NCBI GenBank assembly: GCA_003565155.1
Contig: PXDB01000035.1
Span: 17,452 to 81,451, forward strand
Origin: Nitriliruptoraceae bacterium
Lineage (GTDB): Bacteria; Actinomycetota; Nitriliruptoria; Nitriliruptorales; Nitriliruptoraceae
Length of the DNA stretch: 64,000 bases
Direction: 5' to 3'
Within the stretch, counting starts at the first letter, position 1, and the number at the start of each line of letters is the position of its first letter. This document shows positions 8,864 to 17,393 of this stretch, one piece after another. The notes beneath the pieces were generated by a model that saw only the letters and a list, made by a program, of their open reading frames with translations, ran no database searches and was not told the DNA's origin. Position numbers and translations under genes: made by a program.

Positions 8864-10459
8864 TCACGGCATGAACTGGCCCACGGCGTCGATGGGCGGG
8901 ATCTGCTGCGTGCAGATCGTGTTGAGCTCTCCATCGGGGTCGTCGAGGAAGGCCGACACGATCCTGCTCCCGCACCCGGCCGCCAGCGCATCGAGCCCCT
9001 CGAGGGGTCCGTGCCCCAGGCTGCGCACCGGGACCAGCTGGCTGTTCGGCAGCTGCTCGGCCAGCTCCTCGCCCACCTCGGGCGGGGTGACGTGGTCCAG
9101 TTCGCCGGTGAACAGCAGGGTCGGGATGTCGATGGCGAGGTCGAGGTCCCCCGGGTCGAAGGACGGCTCGACGTCCCACAGGTCGCACACCTCCGTGGTG
9201 TCCGCACCGCCGACGCTCGGACGGTCGAACCACAGCTCCTCGAGCACCGGCGAGCGCAGCTCCTCGCGTGCCACCTCGGCGTCGAAGAAGGCCCCCTCGC
9301 CGGAGCAGACCATGGACAGGTTCATCCCCTGCGGGATGTCCTCCAGCCCGGCCTCGATGGTGGCCAGCAGCCCGGCCAGCGGCTCCAGGTCACCCTCGCG
9401 GGCGTCGAGCAGCAGCGAGGGGAGGGCGAGCGGGCCGTCGGGGGCGTAGAACAGCGCGAACACCGACTCGATGAACACCTCACCGTTGAAGGTCCGGGTG
9501 ATGGGTTCGCCGCCGGTCAGCGGTTCGGCGGTGACCTCCTCGGGCTCGTCGCTCAGCCGGGCGGCGATCTCCTCGATGGTGGTGTGCACCTCGCCCAGTT
9601 GCTCGCTGCACCGCTCGTCCGCAGCGCACCCCTCGTCGATCCGGTCCAGGGCTGCCTGGAACCCGCCGGAGAACCGCTCGAGGTAGTTGTTGCCCGGGTC
9701 GGCAGGCGAGCTCAGTACCAGGGCGGAGAACCCGTCCGGTGCCAGTGCCGCGGCGTGCAGCGCCAGGTGCGAGCCGTAGGACCCACCACGGAGCACGATC
9801 TGGTCGTATCCCAGCGCCCGTCGGACCAGGTCCACGTCGCGGGCGTTGTTCACGTGGTTGAAGGCGTCGAGGTCCACACCCGCCTCGACCAGCCCCTCGC
9901 GGCAGGCCAGCAGCTCCTGGCGCTGCTCCTCGGGGTCCGGGAGGTCGGTCACATCGGCGTCGTCGAGGTCGGGGCAGATCAGCGCGGGCTCGCTCGAGCC
10001 GACCCCGCGTTGGTCGAGCAGGATCACCTCGCGGTCCGCGGAGGCGAACAGCTGCCGCACCGTCGGCTCGGTGAGCGCGTTCTCCACGACCACCTCTCCG
10101 GGCCCGCCGCCCAGCACCAGGATCGGGTCACCGCTGGCGTCCTGGGGGGTCAACGTCGCCACGGCCAGCGTGATGGTCTCCCCGCCCGGGTCGTCGTGGT
10201 CCAGCGGGGCGGTCACCGTGCCGCAGGCGACGTCGTCGGGCTCCAGCCCGTCGAGCTCGATCCCGAAGCAGTCGGGGTCCTCCGCGAAGGCACCATCGAC
10301 ATCGAAGGCCTCGTCCGGCTCCTCCGGTGTCCCCGGGGCGGCGTCGTCCTCGGCCCCGTCGGTACAGGCGACAAGGGCCGTCGCGAGGAGCAGTGCCGCG
10401 ACGAGCGGCACCCGGCGGAGGTGGCTACGGAAGTGGTGGCTGCGGGCGGCCAAGGTCAT
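8864..10459 (-). CDS. Alpha/beta hydrolase lipoprotein (tripeptidyl aminopeptidase / proline iminopeptidase-like)
   Basis: Lipobox LVACTDG, LLDQRGVGSS, nucleophile elbow GGSYGS, C-terminal TLLFTGELDHVTPPEVGEELA. Confidence 0.85.
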   Translation of the reverse strand: MTLAARSHHFRSHLRRVPLVAALLLATALVACTDGAEDDAAPGTPEEPDEAFDVDGAFAEDPDCFGIELDGLEPDDVACGTVTAPLDHDDPGGETITLAVATLTPQDASGDPILVLGGGPGEVVVENALTEPTVRQLFASADREVILLDQRGVGSSEPALICPDLDDADVTDLPDPEEQRQELLACREGLVEAGVDLDAFNHVNNARDVDLVRRALGYDQIVLRGGSYGSHLALHAAALAPDGFSALVLSSPADPGNNYLERFSGGFQAALDRIDEGCAADERCSEQLGEVHTTIEEIAARLSDEPEEVTAEPLTGGEPITRTFNGEVFIESVFALFYAPDGPLALPSLLLDAREGDLEPLAGLLATIEAGLEDIPQGMNLSMVCSGEGAFFDAEVAREELRSPVLEELWFDRPSVGGADTTEVCDLWDVEPSFDPGDLDLAIDIPTLLFTGELDHVTPPEVGEELAEQLPNSQLVPVRSLGHGPLEGLDALAAGCGSRIVSAFLDDPDGELNTICTQQIPPIDAVGQFMP

Positions 10460-10529
10460 GAGGCTCCCAACGAGTGCAGGGGGTGTGTAGCGGCGACGGT
10501 GACGAGCGGGACCGACGGGAGGTCGCGGT

Positions 10530-11759
10530 TCAGGGGATCGGCTCGGCCTTCCACACCTCACGCCAGCTCAACGTGCCGCCCGACAGCACCGCGGCGGCGT
10601 ACAGACGTCCGGCGAGCCTGAGGGCGAGCCCTGCGGCGAGCAGCGTGGCGGCCAGCCCTGTCAGCAGCTGCCACGTCGGAAGGTCGCCGAAGGCGAGCAG
10701 CGGGGGGATGGTGAAGGGGGCACTGGGCGGCAGCAGCGAGAGCACCAGCGCGGCGGTCCCCGAGGGGTCCGGGAGCACCAGGAACAGCACCCCGAAGTAG
10801 CTGCCCATCAGCAGCACCAGCAGGGGAGCGAGGGCGGTCTGCGCTTCCTCGGCGGAGCTGGCCATGGAACCGGCGACGAGGTAGACGGCGCCGTAGAACA
10901 GGAAGCCGGCCAGGACCATGACCAGCGACACCGCGATCAGCAGCGGGGTCGTCTCCGGGAGGTCGAAGGCGCCGACCACGGCGTTGCTGGCCAGCGCCAC
11001 GGCGACGACCAGGGCTAGCTGGACGGTCGCGAGCGCGGCGGTCGCCGCCAACTTGCCCGTGAGCAGCTGCCAGGGGCGGAGGCTGCCGAGCAGCACCTCC
11101 ACGACCCGGCTGCCCTTCTCCTCCACCGCGCTGTTCAGCAGGATCGTGCCGTTGAACTGCACCGCGACGATCAGCAGCGCCGTGAGCCCGAAGGCCAGCA
11201 GGAAGGTGGCCTGGGTCACCGCCTCACCGCCACCGGCGTCGGAGACCGGGACCGGCTCCACCTGGCCCAGGATCGCCATCACCTGGGAGGTGTCGATGCC
11301 GGCCTCCCGGAACCCGTCGCGGAAGGTCGCCTCGGCGACGGCGGCGTCGACGCTGGCCTTCAGTGTGGGTGGGATGGCGGCGTTGGGGCTGAGGAGCTCC
11401 GGACCGTCGACCAGCGCAGCCTCGGCATCGCCGGCCTCGACGATCCCGACGGCCTCCGCCTGGTCGGCGGCGACGTGGAAGCGCAGGTCGATGTCGTTCG
11501 CGGCCGCGTTGGTCTCCAGCGGCACCTCGAGGTCGTCGGTCTCACCCTCGACCAGCGCCAGGTCGTACCGGGTCGCGCCGTCGTCGCCCACGAGGGTGGG
11601 GATGATGATGGCGGCGGCGACGGCAACGACGAGCAGGGCCGTCACCGCCTGGAAGGTCTTGCTGCGGAGCCGGTCCATCACCTCCCGACGGGCGACCAGG
11701 CGGATCACGCGGGTACCGCGGTCGTCCGCGGGGTCGGTCGGCGGGGTCGGCGTGGTCAT
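10530..11759 (-). CDS. ABC-2 type transporter permease (NatB-like sodium/drug efflux family)
   Basis: VRLVARREVMDRLRSKTFQAVTALLVV..., EEKGSRVVEVLLGSLRPWQLLTGK motif; ATGA overlap with the ATPase. Confidence 0.9.
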   Translation of the reverse strand: MTTPTPPTDPADDRGTRVIRLVARREVMDRLRSKTFQAVTALLVVAVAAAIIIPTLVGDDGATRYDLALVEGETDDLEVPLETNAAANDIDLRFHVAADQAEAVGIVEAGDAEAALVDGPELLSPNAAIPPTLKASVDAAVAEATFRDGFREAGIDTSQVMAILGQVEPVPVSDAGGGEAVTQATFLLAFGLTALLIVAVQFNGTILLNSAVEEKGSRVVEVLLGSLRPWQLLTGKLAATAALATVQLALVVAVALASNAVVGAFDLPETTPLLIAVSLVMVLAGFLFYGAVYLVAGSMASSAEEAQTALAPLLVLLMGSYFGVLFLVLPDPSGTAALVLSLLPPSAPFTIPPLLAFGDLPTWQLLTGLAATLLAAGLALRLAGRLYAAAVLSGGTLSWREVWKAEPIP

Positions 11760-12682
11760 GTCACCTCCCCGGCGTCGGAGGCCTCCAGCTCGGCCACGCT
11801 CGCCCCGACCGTCGCCCGGAAGATCTCCTCCAGCGACGGCGGCTCGAAGCGGAACCGCTCGACCGGCGCCTGCTGTCCGAGCTCGGCGCTCAGCTGCGTC
11901 GGATCGGTGTCGGCGGGGACGCGTAGCCGGACCACACCGTTGGTGCTGGACAGCAGTGCACAGCCGGGTGGCACCTCCGGCGTCAGGCCCCCGGCCAGGC
12001 GGACCTGCACCTCGCGGTGGGGGTGGTCCGCGCGGATCGCGGCGAGATCACCGGCCAGGCGGTCCCGTCCGCCGGCGATGATGACCACGTCGTCGCACAT
12101 CTCCTCGACCAGGTCGAGCTGGTGGCTGGAGAGCACCACGGTCGCGCCCGCCTCGGCTCGCACCCGGATCACCCGGCCCAGGTCGGCGACCCCGATCGGG
12201 TCGAGGCCGTTCAACGGCTCGTCGAGGACGAGGACCTCCGGGTCGTGCACCAGCGCGGCCGCGAGCTGGATGCGTTGCTGGTTGCCGTGGGAGAGCTCGC
12301 GAAGGGGGTCCTCGGCGCGCTCGGCCAGGCCCAGCTCCTCGAGCCACGCCATCGCCGCCGATCGGGCGCCGGCGGCGCTGAGACCCTGCAACTCCCCGAT
12401 GTAGCGCAGCTGCTCACCGATCGGCATCCGGGGGTAGAGGCCCCGCTGCTCCGGCATGTAGCCGAACCGTCGCCGTACCGGCCCGGTGATGGGTGCACCC
12501 CGCCACCGAACGGTGCCGCTGTCGAGGCGGACGAGGCCGAACACCGCGCGCATCGCGGTGGACTTGCCTGCTCCGTTGGGGCCGAGGAAGCCGAGCAACC
12601 GTCCCGGCCGTGCCGTCATCGACAGCTGGTCGAGGGCCACCACCTCGCCGTAGCGCTTGCTCAGGCCAGCCAGCTCCAGCAT
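11756..12682 (-). CDS. ABC transporter ATP-binding protein (NatA-like)
   Basis: [56 protein letters not shown]. Confidence 0.93.
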   Translation of the reverse strand: MLELAGLSKRYGEVVALDQLSMTARPGRLLGFLGPNGAGKSTAMRAVFGLVRLDSGTVRWRGAPITGPVRRRFGYMPEQRGLYPRMPIGEQLRYIGELQGLSAAGARSAAMAWLEELGLAERAEDPLRELSHGNQQRIQLAAALVHDPEVLVLDEPLNGLDPIGVADLGRVIRVRAEAGATVVLSSHQLDLVEEMCDDVVIIAGGRDRLAGDLAAIRADHPHREVQVRLAGGLTPEVPPGCALLSSTNGVVRLRVPADTDPTQLSAELGQQAPVERFRFEPPSLEEIFRATVGASVAELEASDAGEVT

Positions 12683-12752
12683 CGGTTGCGGACCCTCGGT
12701 CGGATCGGGGAGCGGCGCACGCTACGGAGGGTCATCGAGCCGGTCAACCTGA

Positions 12753-13733
12753 TCACCACGCGCGCTCGGCCAGGGAGATCGCGTCGTCGATGGCGCGCGC
12801 CACCTCGTCGGACCGGGTGAACTGCAGCGCGTGGCCGGCACCCTGGAGCACGCGAAGCTCGGAGCGCGGCAGCTGCTGGTCGGCGGCGACGGCGTCAGCC
12901 AGGGGGACGTTGCCGTCATCGCTGCCGTGGACCAGCAGCCACGGCACCTCGAGACGGGCGTAGCCTCGGCGCACCTCGGGCATCACCTCACGGGTGTCCT
13001 CCATCAGCCGGTAGGTGGCCCTGAGGCTGTCGACCTCGACCCACCGACACGCGGTGTCCGCCACGAAACCGTCCGGTGCCGGCCCCTCGGGGGCGAAGGC
13101 GTGGTCGAGGCCGTCCCGCAACAGGCGGTGGTCGGCTGCCCGTACCGCGGGGGCGTAGAAGGTCCGCACGACCGTCGGTCCCACCACCGGCCACGTGACC
13201 GGCCGGTACACGCCGTAGTCCCCCGGGTCCGGCTCGCCGAGGAGGTCACCACCGAGGGACACCGCGGCACCCACCTCCTCGGCGTAGGCATCGAGGTAGG
13301 CGGCCACCACCGTCGCGCCGCGAGAGTGGCCGACGAGCACCGGGTCCTCGGCACCGAGCTCCCGCACCACGCCGCGCACGAGACGCGCCTGCTCCCGGAG
13401 CGAGCCGACCTCATGGCCCGGCTGGCTGTGCCCGTGGCCGGGCCGGTCGACGGCGATGACCCGGTAGCGGTCAGCGAGGGGCTCCAGGACGGGTGACAGC
13501 AGCAGGTCCAGCACGCTGCCGCCATCGCCGTGCAGGAACACCACCGGGTGCCCCGAGCCCCGCTCCACCACGTGCAGGGCGACGCCGTCGACGGTGACGA
13601 ACCGCTCCGCCGGTGGTGTGTCGGTGCAGGAGCGCTCCAGGAGTGCGCTGGCCACCCGCAGCCCGGCGACGATCACCACCAGCAGCACCGAGCCCATGAC
13701 GAGCACCCGGTGCCGTGCGATCCATCCGGTCAT
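12753..13733 (-). CDS. Alpha/beta fold hydrolase with N-terminal membrane anchor
   Basis: VVFLHGDGG, VIAVDRPGHGHS, VGHSRGATV; N-terminal TM VLVMGSVLLVVIVAGLRVA. Confidence 0.88.
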   Translation of the reverse strand: MTGWIARHRVLVMGSVLLVVIVAGLRVASALLERSCTDTPPAERFVTVDGVALHVVERGSGHPVVFLHGDGGSVLDLLLSPVLEPLADRYRVIAVDRPGHGHSQPGHEVGSLREQARLVRGVVRELGAEDPVLVGHSRGATVVAAYLDAYAEEVGAAVSLGGDLLGEPDPGDYGVYRPVTWPVVGPTVVRTFYAPAVRAADHRLLRDGLDHAFAPEGPAPDGFVADTACRWVEVDSLRATYRLMEDTREVMPEVRRGYARLEVPWLLVHGSDDGNVPLADAVAADQQLPRSELRVLQGAGHALQFTRSDEVARAIDDAISLAERAW

Positions 13734-13779
13734 CGTCAGCGCCTCCCAACGAGCGGTGGGATCGGTCGTCGGGCTGCGC

Positions 13780-14520
13780 TCATCCCGGACGACGCGCGAG
13801 GAGCAGCAGCTCGACGTCGTTCACCGAGGGTGGTTCGCGGCGCCAGTCACCCGCGCCACCGGCCCACACGGCCTCCACCTCGAACCCGATGCTGATCGCC
13901 AGGGTGCGCAGGCCATCAGGGAGGTGGTAGTGCTCCCGCAGCGTGACCGTGCTGCCGTCCGCCAGCCGGTACTCGCTGGTCTCCGTGCACGTCATCGGGT
14001 CGACCTCACCGGTCACCTCGCCCGCCCGCCAGGCCGTCAGCAGCCGTCCTGCGTTGAGGGCGGTGAGGACCAGGCGACCGCCGGGGCGCAGGGCATCGTG
14101 GATCGACCGCAGGATGCTGCGGTCGTGATCGATCGGTTCCACGCCGTCCGCGACGAGGCAGAAGGCGCCCTCGCACAGGCAGATCGCCGCGTCGAACCCG
14201 ACCAACGCGCCCGGCAGCTGCCGGGCGTCGGCCGGGAGCAGCGCCACCTCGGCTCCGGCACGGGCCGCTCGCGCCGCCGCCCGTTCCAGCATCTCGGGGG
14301 AGAGGTCGACACCGGTCACCTCGATGCCTGCCTGAGCGAGCGGGACAGCGTGACGCCCGGTGCCGCACCCGACGTCCAACAGCCGGGTTCCGGGCCGCAG
14401 GTCCAGGACCGAGCGGAGGAACGCGAGTTCCTCGGTGGTCGCCCCGGTGAAGGGCTCCTGGTCGTAGGTGGCGGCGGCGCTGGCGAAGAACCGGCGCCAC
14501 CCCGGATCGGTGGTGGTCAT
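13780..14520 (-). CDS. Class I SAM-dependent methyltransferase
   Basis: LLDVGCGTGRHAVPLAQAGIEVTGVDLSPEML. Confidence 0.88.
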   Translation of the reverse strand: MTTTDPGWRRFFASAAATYDQEPFTGATTEELAFLRSVLDLRPGTRLLDVGCGTGRHAVPLAQAGIEVTGVDLSPEMLERAAARAARAGAEVALLPADARQLPGALVGFDAAICLCEGAFCLVADGVEPIDHDRSILRSIHDALRPGGRLVLTALNAGRLLTAWRAGEVTGEVDPMTCTETSEYRLADGSTVTLREHYHLPDGLRTLAISIGFEVEAVWAGGAGDWRREPPSVNDVELLLLARRPG

Positions 14521-14596
14521 CGTCGGCTCCCCAGGGTGCTGGTGTGGGGGCGGTGCGGAGGCGAGGCGGTGCGGGGGTGGTGACGCCGACCTGCGG

Positions 14597-15073
14597 TCAG
14601 ACGCGGCGTGGGACCTTGCCCGTCCAGGTGCACACGTGCTTGAGGAACCGGTGCGGCCCGTCGGAGGTGGGCGCGAACATCAGCGGGCACCCGCCGTCGA
14701 TCACGCGCACGCCGTTGGAGCGACCGAGTTCCACCGCCGCCGGGTCCACGCTGCCCGCGCCGAAGGACCGGTGCATCCACACCTGGGTGATCCCGAGGTC
14801 GATGCAGGCGCGCATCGTCGTCTCCGCTGCTGCAGGGGCGGTCGCGATGACCACGGCCTCGACCGGCTCCGGGATGGCGGCCAGGTCCGGGTAGCAGGCG
14901 TCGCCCTCGACGGAGGTCGCGGTGGGGTTCACGGCGAGCACCTGGTAGCCGCGCTCACGCAGACGCTTGTAGACGATGTTGCCGGCGTTGCCGTCGGGGG
15001 TCCCCGACGCACCGGCGACCGCGATCCGCCGGCTGGCCAAGAACGTGCCCGCCGCCGCGGCGATGGGGGTCAT
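14597..15073 (-). CDS. CoA-binding domain protein (YccU-like)
   Basis: RRIAVAGASGTPDGNAGNIVYKRLRERGYQVLAVNPTATSVEG...QVWMHRSFG...VRVIDGGCPLMF; ATG at 15073. Confidence 0.82.
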   Translation of the reverse strand: MTPIAAAAGTFLASRRIAVAGASGTPDGNAGNIVYKRLRERGYQVLAVNPTATSVEGDACYPDLAAIPEPVEAVVIATAPAAAETTMRACIDLGITQVWMHRSFGAGSVDPAAVELGRSNGVRVIDGGCPLMFAPTSDGPHRFLKHVCTWTGKVPRRV

Positions 15074-15116
15074 GTCAGCTTCCTCCTGTGCGCGGGGCAA
15101 GCCCTCCGCCGGGGCA

Positions 15117-15226
15117 CCCCGGCCCTGCCAGCGCGGCTCGACGATACGCCCCGGCCCTGCCAGTGCGGCTCGACGATACGCCCCGGCCCTGCCAGCGCGG
15201 CTCGACGATACGCCCCGGCCCTGCCG
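15117..15226. repeat. 32-bp tandem repeat, 3 full copies plus a 14-nt partial copy
   Basis: ccccggccctgccagcgcggctcgacgatacg at 15117-15148, 15149-15180 (one substitution) and 15181-15212, then ccccggccctgccg. Confidence 0.95.
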
Positions 15227-15372
15227 CTCAGCAGGGTCCAAGGGCTCCGACCGACGGGTCACGGCGGAGGGCCCAGGGCCCACAGCCCACCGCCGTGCGC
15301 CTGGACCGTGACGGCCGGTCACCACCCCGCCCCGGTTCGGCGCGCGAGCCCGAGCGGCACCGTGCGCGATAG

Positions 15373-15420
15373 CTGCACGGTGCAGGCGCTGGTGCCAGGC
15401 GCTATGTCATAGTGATATCA
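15373..15420. promoter_or_regulatory. Cluster of palindromes upstream of the SPFH gene (candidate operator/promoter)
   Basis: CTGCACgGTGCAG (15373-15385), CTATGtCATAG (15402-15412), TGATATCA (15413-15420); AT-rich island in a GC-rich background. Confidence 0.55.
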
Positions 15421-15454
15421 GATTGCGATCGTGTCCCGAGAAGAGGTGGTCCTG

Positions 15455-16375
15455 ATGTCGACATCGGTGGTGACGGAGCGCACGGCGCGCTCGCGGGGCG
15501 GTCTGCTGGTCCTGCTGGCCGTGCTGGTGGTGGGGCTTGCGAGCGTGGCCGGGCTCGTGGTGGCGATCCGTGGGCTGGCGCTGGGTGGGTCGGTCCCCCT
15601 CGGCGTCACGGGGATCATTGTGAGCGTCCTGGTGCTGCTGCTGACGATCTTCGTGGGGGTGGGCCTGTACACGATCCAGCCGAACCAGGCGCGCGTGCTG
15701 ACCCTCTTCGGCGACTACCGCGGGAGCGACCGCACCCCGGGCCTGAGGTGGGCGAACCCGCTGATGCTCAAGGAGAAGGTCAGCCTGCGGGTCCGCAACT
15801 TCACCACCGAGACCTCCAAGGTCAACGACGCCAACGGCAACCCCATCATGATCGCTGCGGTGGTGGTGTGGCAGGTGACCGACACCGCCCGGGCGGTGTT
15901 CGGGGTGGACGACTTCGTCGACTACGTCCGCATCCAGTCGGAGTCGGCGGTCCGCCAGCTGGCCCGTTCCTACCCCTACGACGCCTGGGATGAGGACCAG
16001 CTCACGACCCTGATCGGTGATCCCAACGACGTGAACCGCGACCTGCTGACCGAGCTGCAGGAGCGCGCGGATGACGCGGGTGTGCGGGTGCTCGAGGCCC
16101 GGATCACCGACCTGTCCTACGCCTCGGAGGTGGCGGAGGCGATGCTGCGCCGCCAGCAGGCCGCTGCCATCGTCGCGGCACGGGCGAAGATCGTCGAGGG
16201 TGCCGTGCTGATGGTGCGGGAGGCCGTGTCGGAGCTCGAGGAGGGCAGCACCGACGTGGACGCCATCCCTCTGGACGCCGACCGTAAGGCCACCTTCGCC
16301 TCCAACCTGATGACCGTGATCGCCAGCGACCAACCGACCAGCCCCATCGTCAACGTCGGCACGTTGTCCCGCTGA
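15455..16375 (+). CDS. SPFH/band 7 domain membrane protein
   Basis: Two TM segments, then VGLYTIQPNQARVLTLFGDYRGSDRTPGLRWANP...RVRNFTTETSKVNDANGNPIMIAAVVVWQVTD; SD-like aagaggtgg before ATG 15455 (GTG 15431 possible). Confidence 0.9.
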   Translation: MSTSVVTERTARSRGGLLVLLAVLVVGLASVAGLVVAIRGLALGGSVPLGVTGIIVSVLVLLLTIFVGVGLYTIQPNQARVLTLFGDYRGSDRTPGLRWANPLMLKEKVSLRVRNFTTETSKVNDANGNPIMIAAVVVWQVTDTARAVFGVDDFVDYVRIQSESAVRQLARSYPYDAWDEDQLTTLIGDPNDVNRDLLTELQERADDAGVRVLEARITDLSYASEVAEAMLRRQQAAAIVAARAKIVEGAVLMVREAVSELEEGSTDVDAIPLDADRKATFASNLMTVIASDQPTSPIVNVGTLSR

Positions 16376-16378
16376 CCG

Positions 16379-16612
16379 ATGGCTCGCGACCGCAAGCAGT
16401 TCCCGCTGCGGATCTCACCGGAGCTGTACGCGGTGTACGAGGCCTGGGCCGCCGACGAGTTCCGCTCGGTCAACGCGCAGATCGAGGCGGTGCTCGTCGA
16501 TGCGGCCCGCCGGTCCGGACGGCTGCGCCGACGACCGCTTGCCGGCCCCCAGCGTGACCTCGGCGATGACGATGGGGGAGCTGACACCAGCGACGAGCAG
16601 GGTGGGCGTTGA
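16379..16612 (+). CDS. Arc-like ribbon-helix-helix DNA-binding protein
   Basis: [53 protein letters not shown]: Arc-type RHH; starts 3 bp after the SPFH stop. Confidence 0.82.
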   Translation: MARDRKQFPLRISPELYAVYEAWAADEFRSVNAQIEAVLVDAARRSGRLRRRPLAGPQRDLGDDDGGADTSDEQGGR

Positions 16613-16691
16613 TGCCGACATCGCTGTCACCGCACGGGTCCGCCCGACCAGCTCCCGACACGCCACTGCCCACCTTGGGAGGGCCGCCACC

Positions 16692-17381
16692 ATGAGTCCC
16701 GACACACCGGCTTCCGCCGCCGAGCGCCTCCTGGCCGAGGACCTGCTGCTGCTCGCCTGGAACGATCGCTCCGGGCGGCCCCACGGGTCGATGGCGATGC
16801 AGCTCAACCCGGCGATCGGCGGTGCGCTGCTGCTGGACCTGGCCCTGCGCGACCGGCTGCGCATCGAGGTGGATGCGCCCCGGGTGAGCTCCCGCGCCAC
16901 CGGTGAGCCGCTGCTGGACGAGGTCGCCCGGATGATCCACGACGGGTCGCGACGGCGGAAGCTCAAGGGGTGGGTCCGTAAGGTCGGCACCGCCGCCCGG
17001 CGCGAACAAGTGGTCGATCGCCTCGTGCACCGCCGCCTGCTCGCCGTTGCGACGGACCGGGTGCTGGGGGTGTTTCCCCGGACCCGCCACCCGCTCACCG
17101 ATCCCGCCGAGGTGGCGCGGTTGAAGGACCAGGTACGCGAGGTGCTGCTGGGGGCGCCTGCGGGGGATCCGCGTCTGACGGCGCTGGCCGCCCTGGTTGG
17201 CGGCACCGCGGTGCTCGACCGCCTGGTGGACAGGGCCGACCGCCGCGCCGCGCGGCGGCGCGCCGAGGAGCTGGCTGAGGCCACCCCGGTCGCGGAGGCT
17301 GCCAGGGCCGTCATCCGGGACACCCAGGCGGCGGTCATCGCCAGCTTCGGTGGCGCCGCGGGTGCAGCCGCGGGACGGTGA
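16692..17381 (+). CDS. GPP34 (GOLPH3-like) family protein
   Basis: LLAEDLLLLAWNDRSGRPHGSMAMQLNPAIGGALLLDLALRDRLRIE...DRLVHRRLLAVATDRVLGVFPRTRHPLTDPAEVARLKDQVREVLLG. Confidence 0.85.
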   Translation: MSPDTPASAAERLLAEDLLLLAWNDRSGRPHGSMAMQLNPAIGGALLLDLALRDRLRIEVDAPRVSSRATGEPLLDEVARMIHDGSRRRKLKGWVRKVGTAARREQVVDRLVHRRLLAVATDRVLGVFPRTRHPLTDPAEVARLKDQVREVLLGAPAGDPRLTALAALVGGTAVLDRLVDRADRRAARRRAEELAEATPVAEAARAVIRDTQAAVIASFGGAAGAAAGR

Positions 17382-17393
17382 CCCCTGCGCCGA

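Noticed and set aside
15117-15226. Possible mini-CRISPR
   Set aside because: 32-bp units abut directly without spacers.
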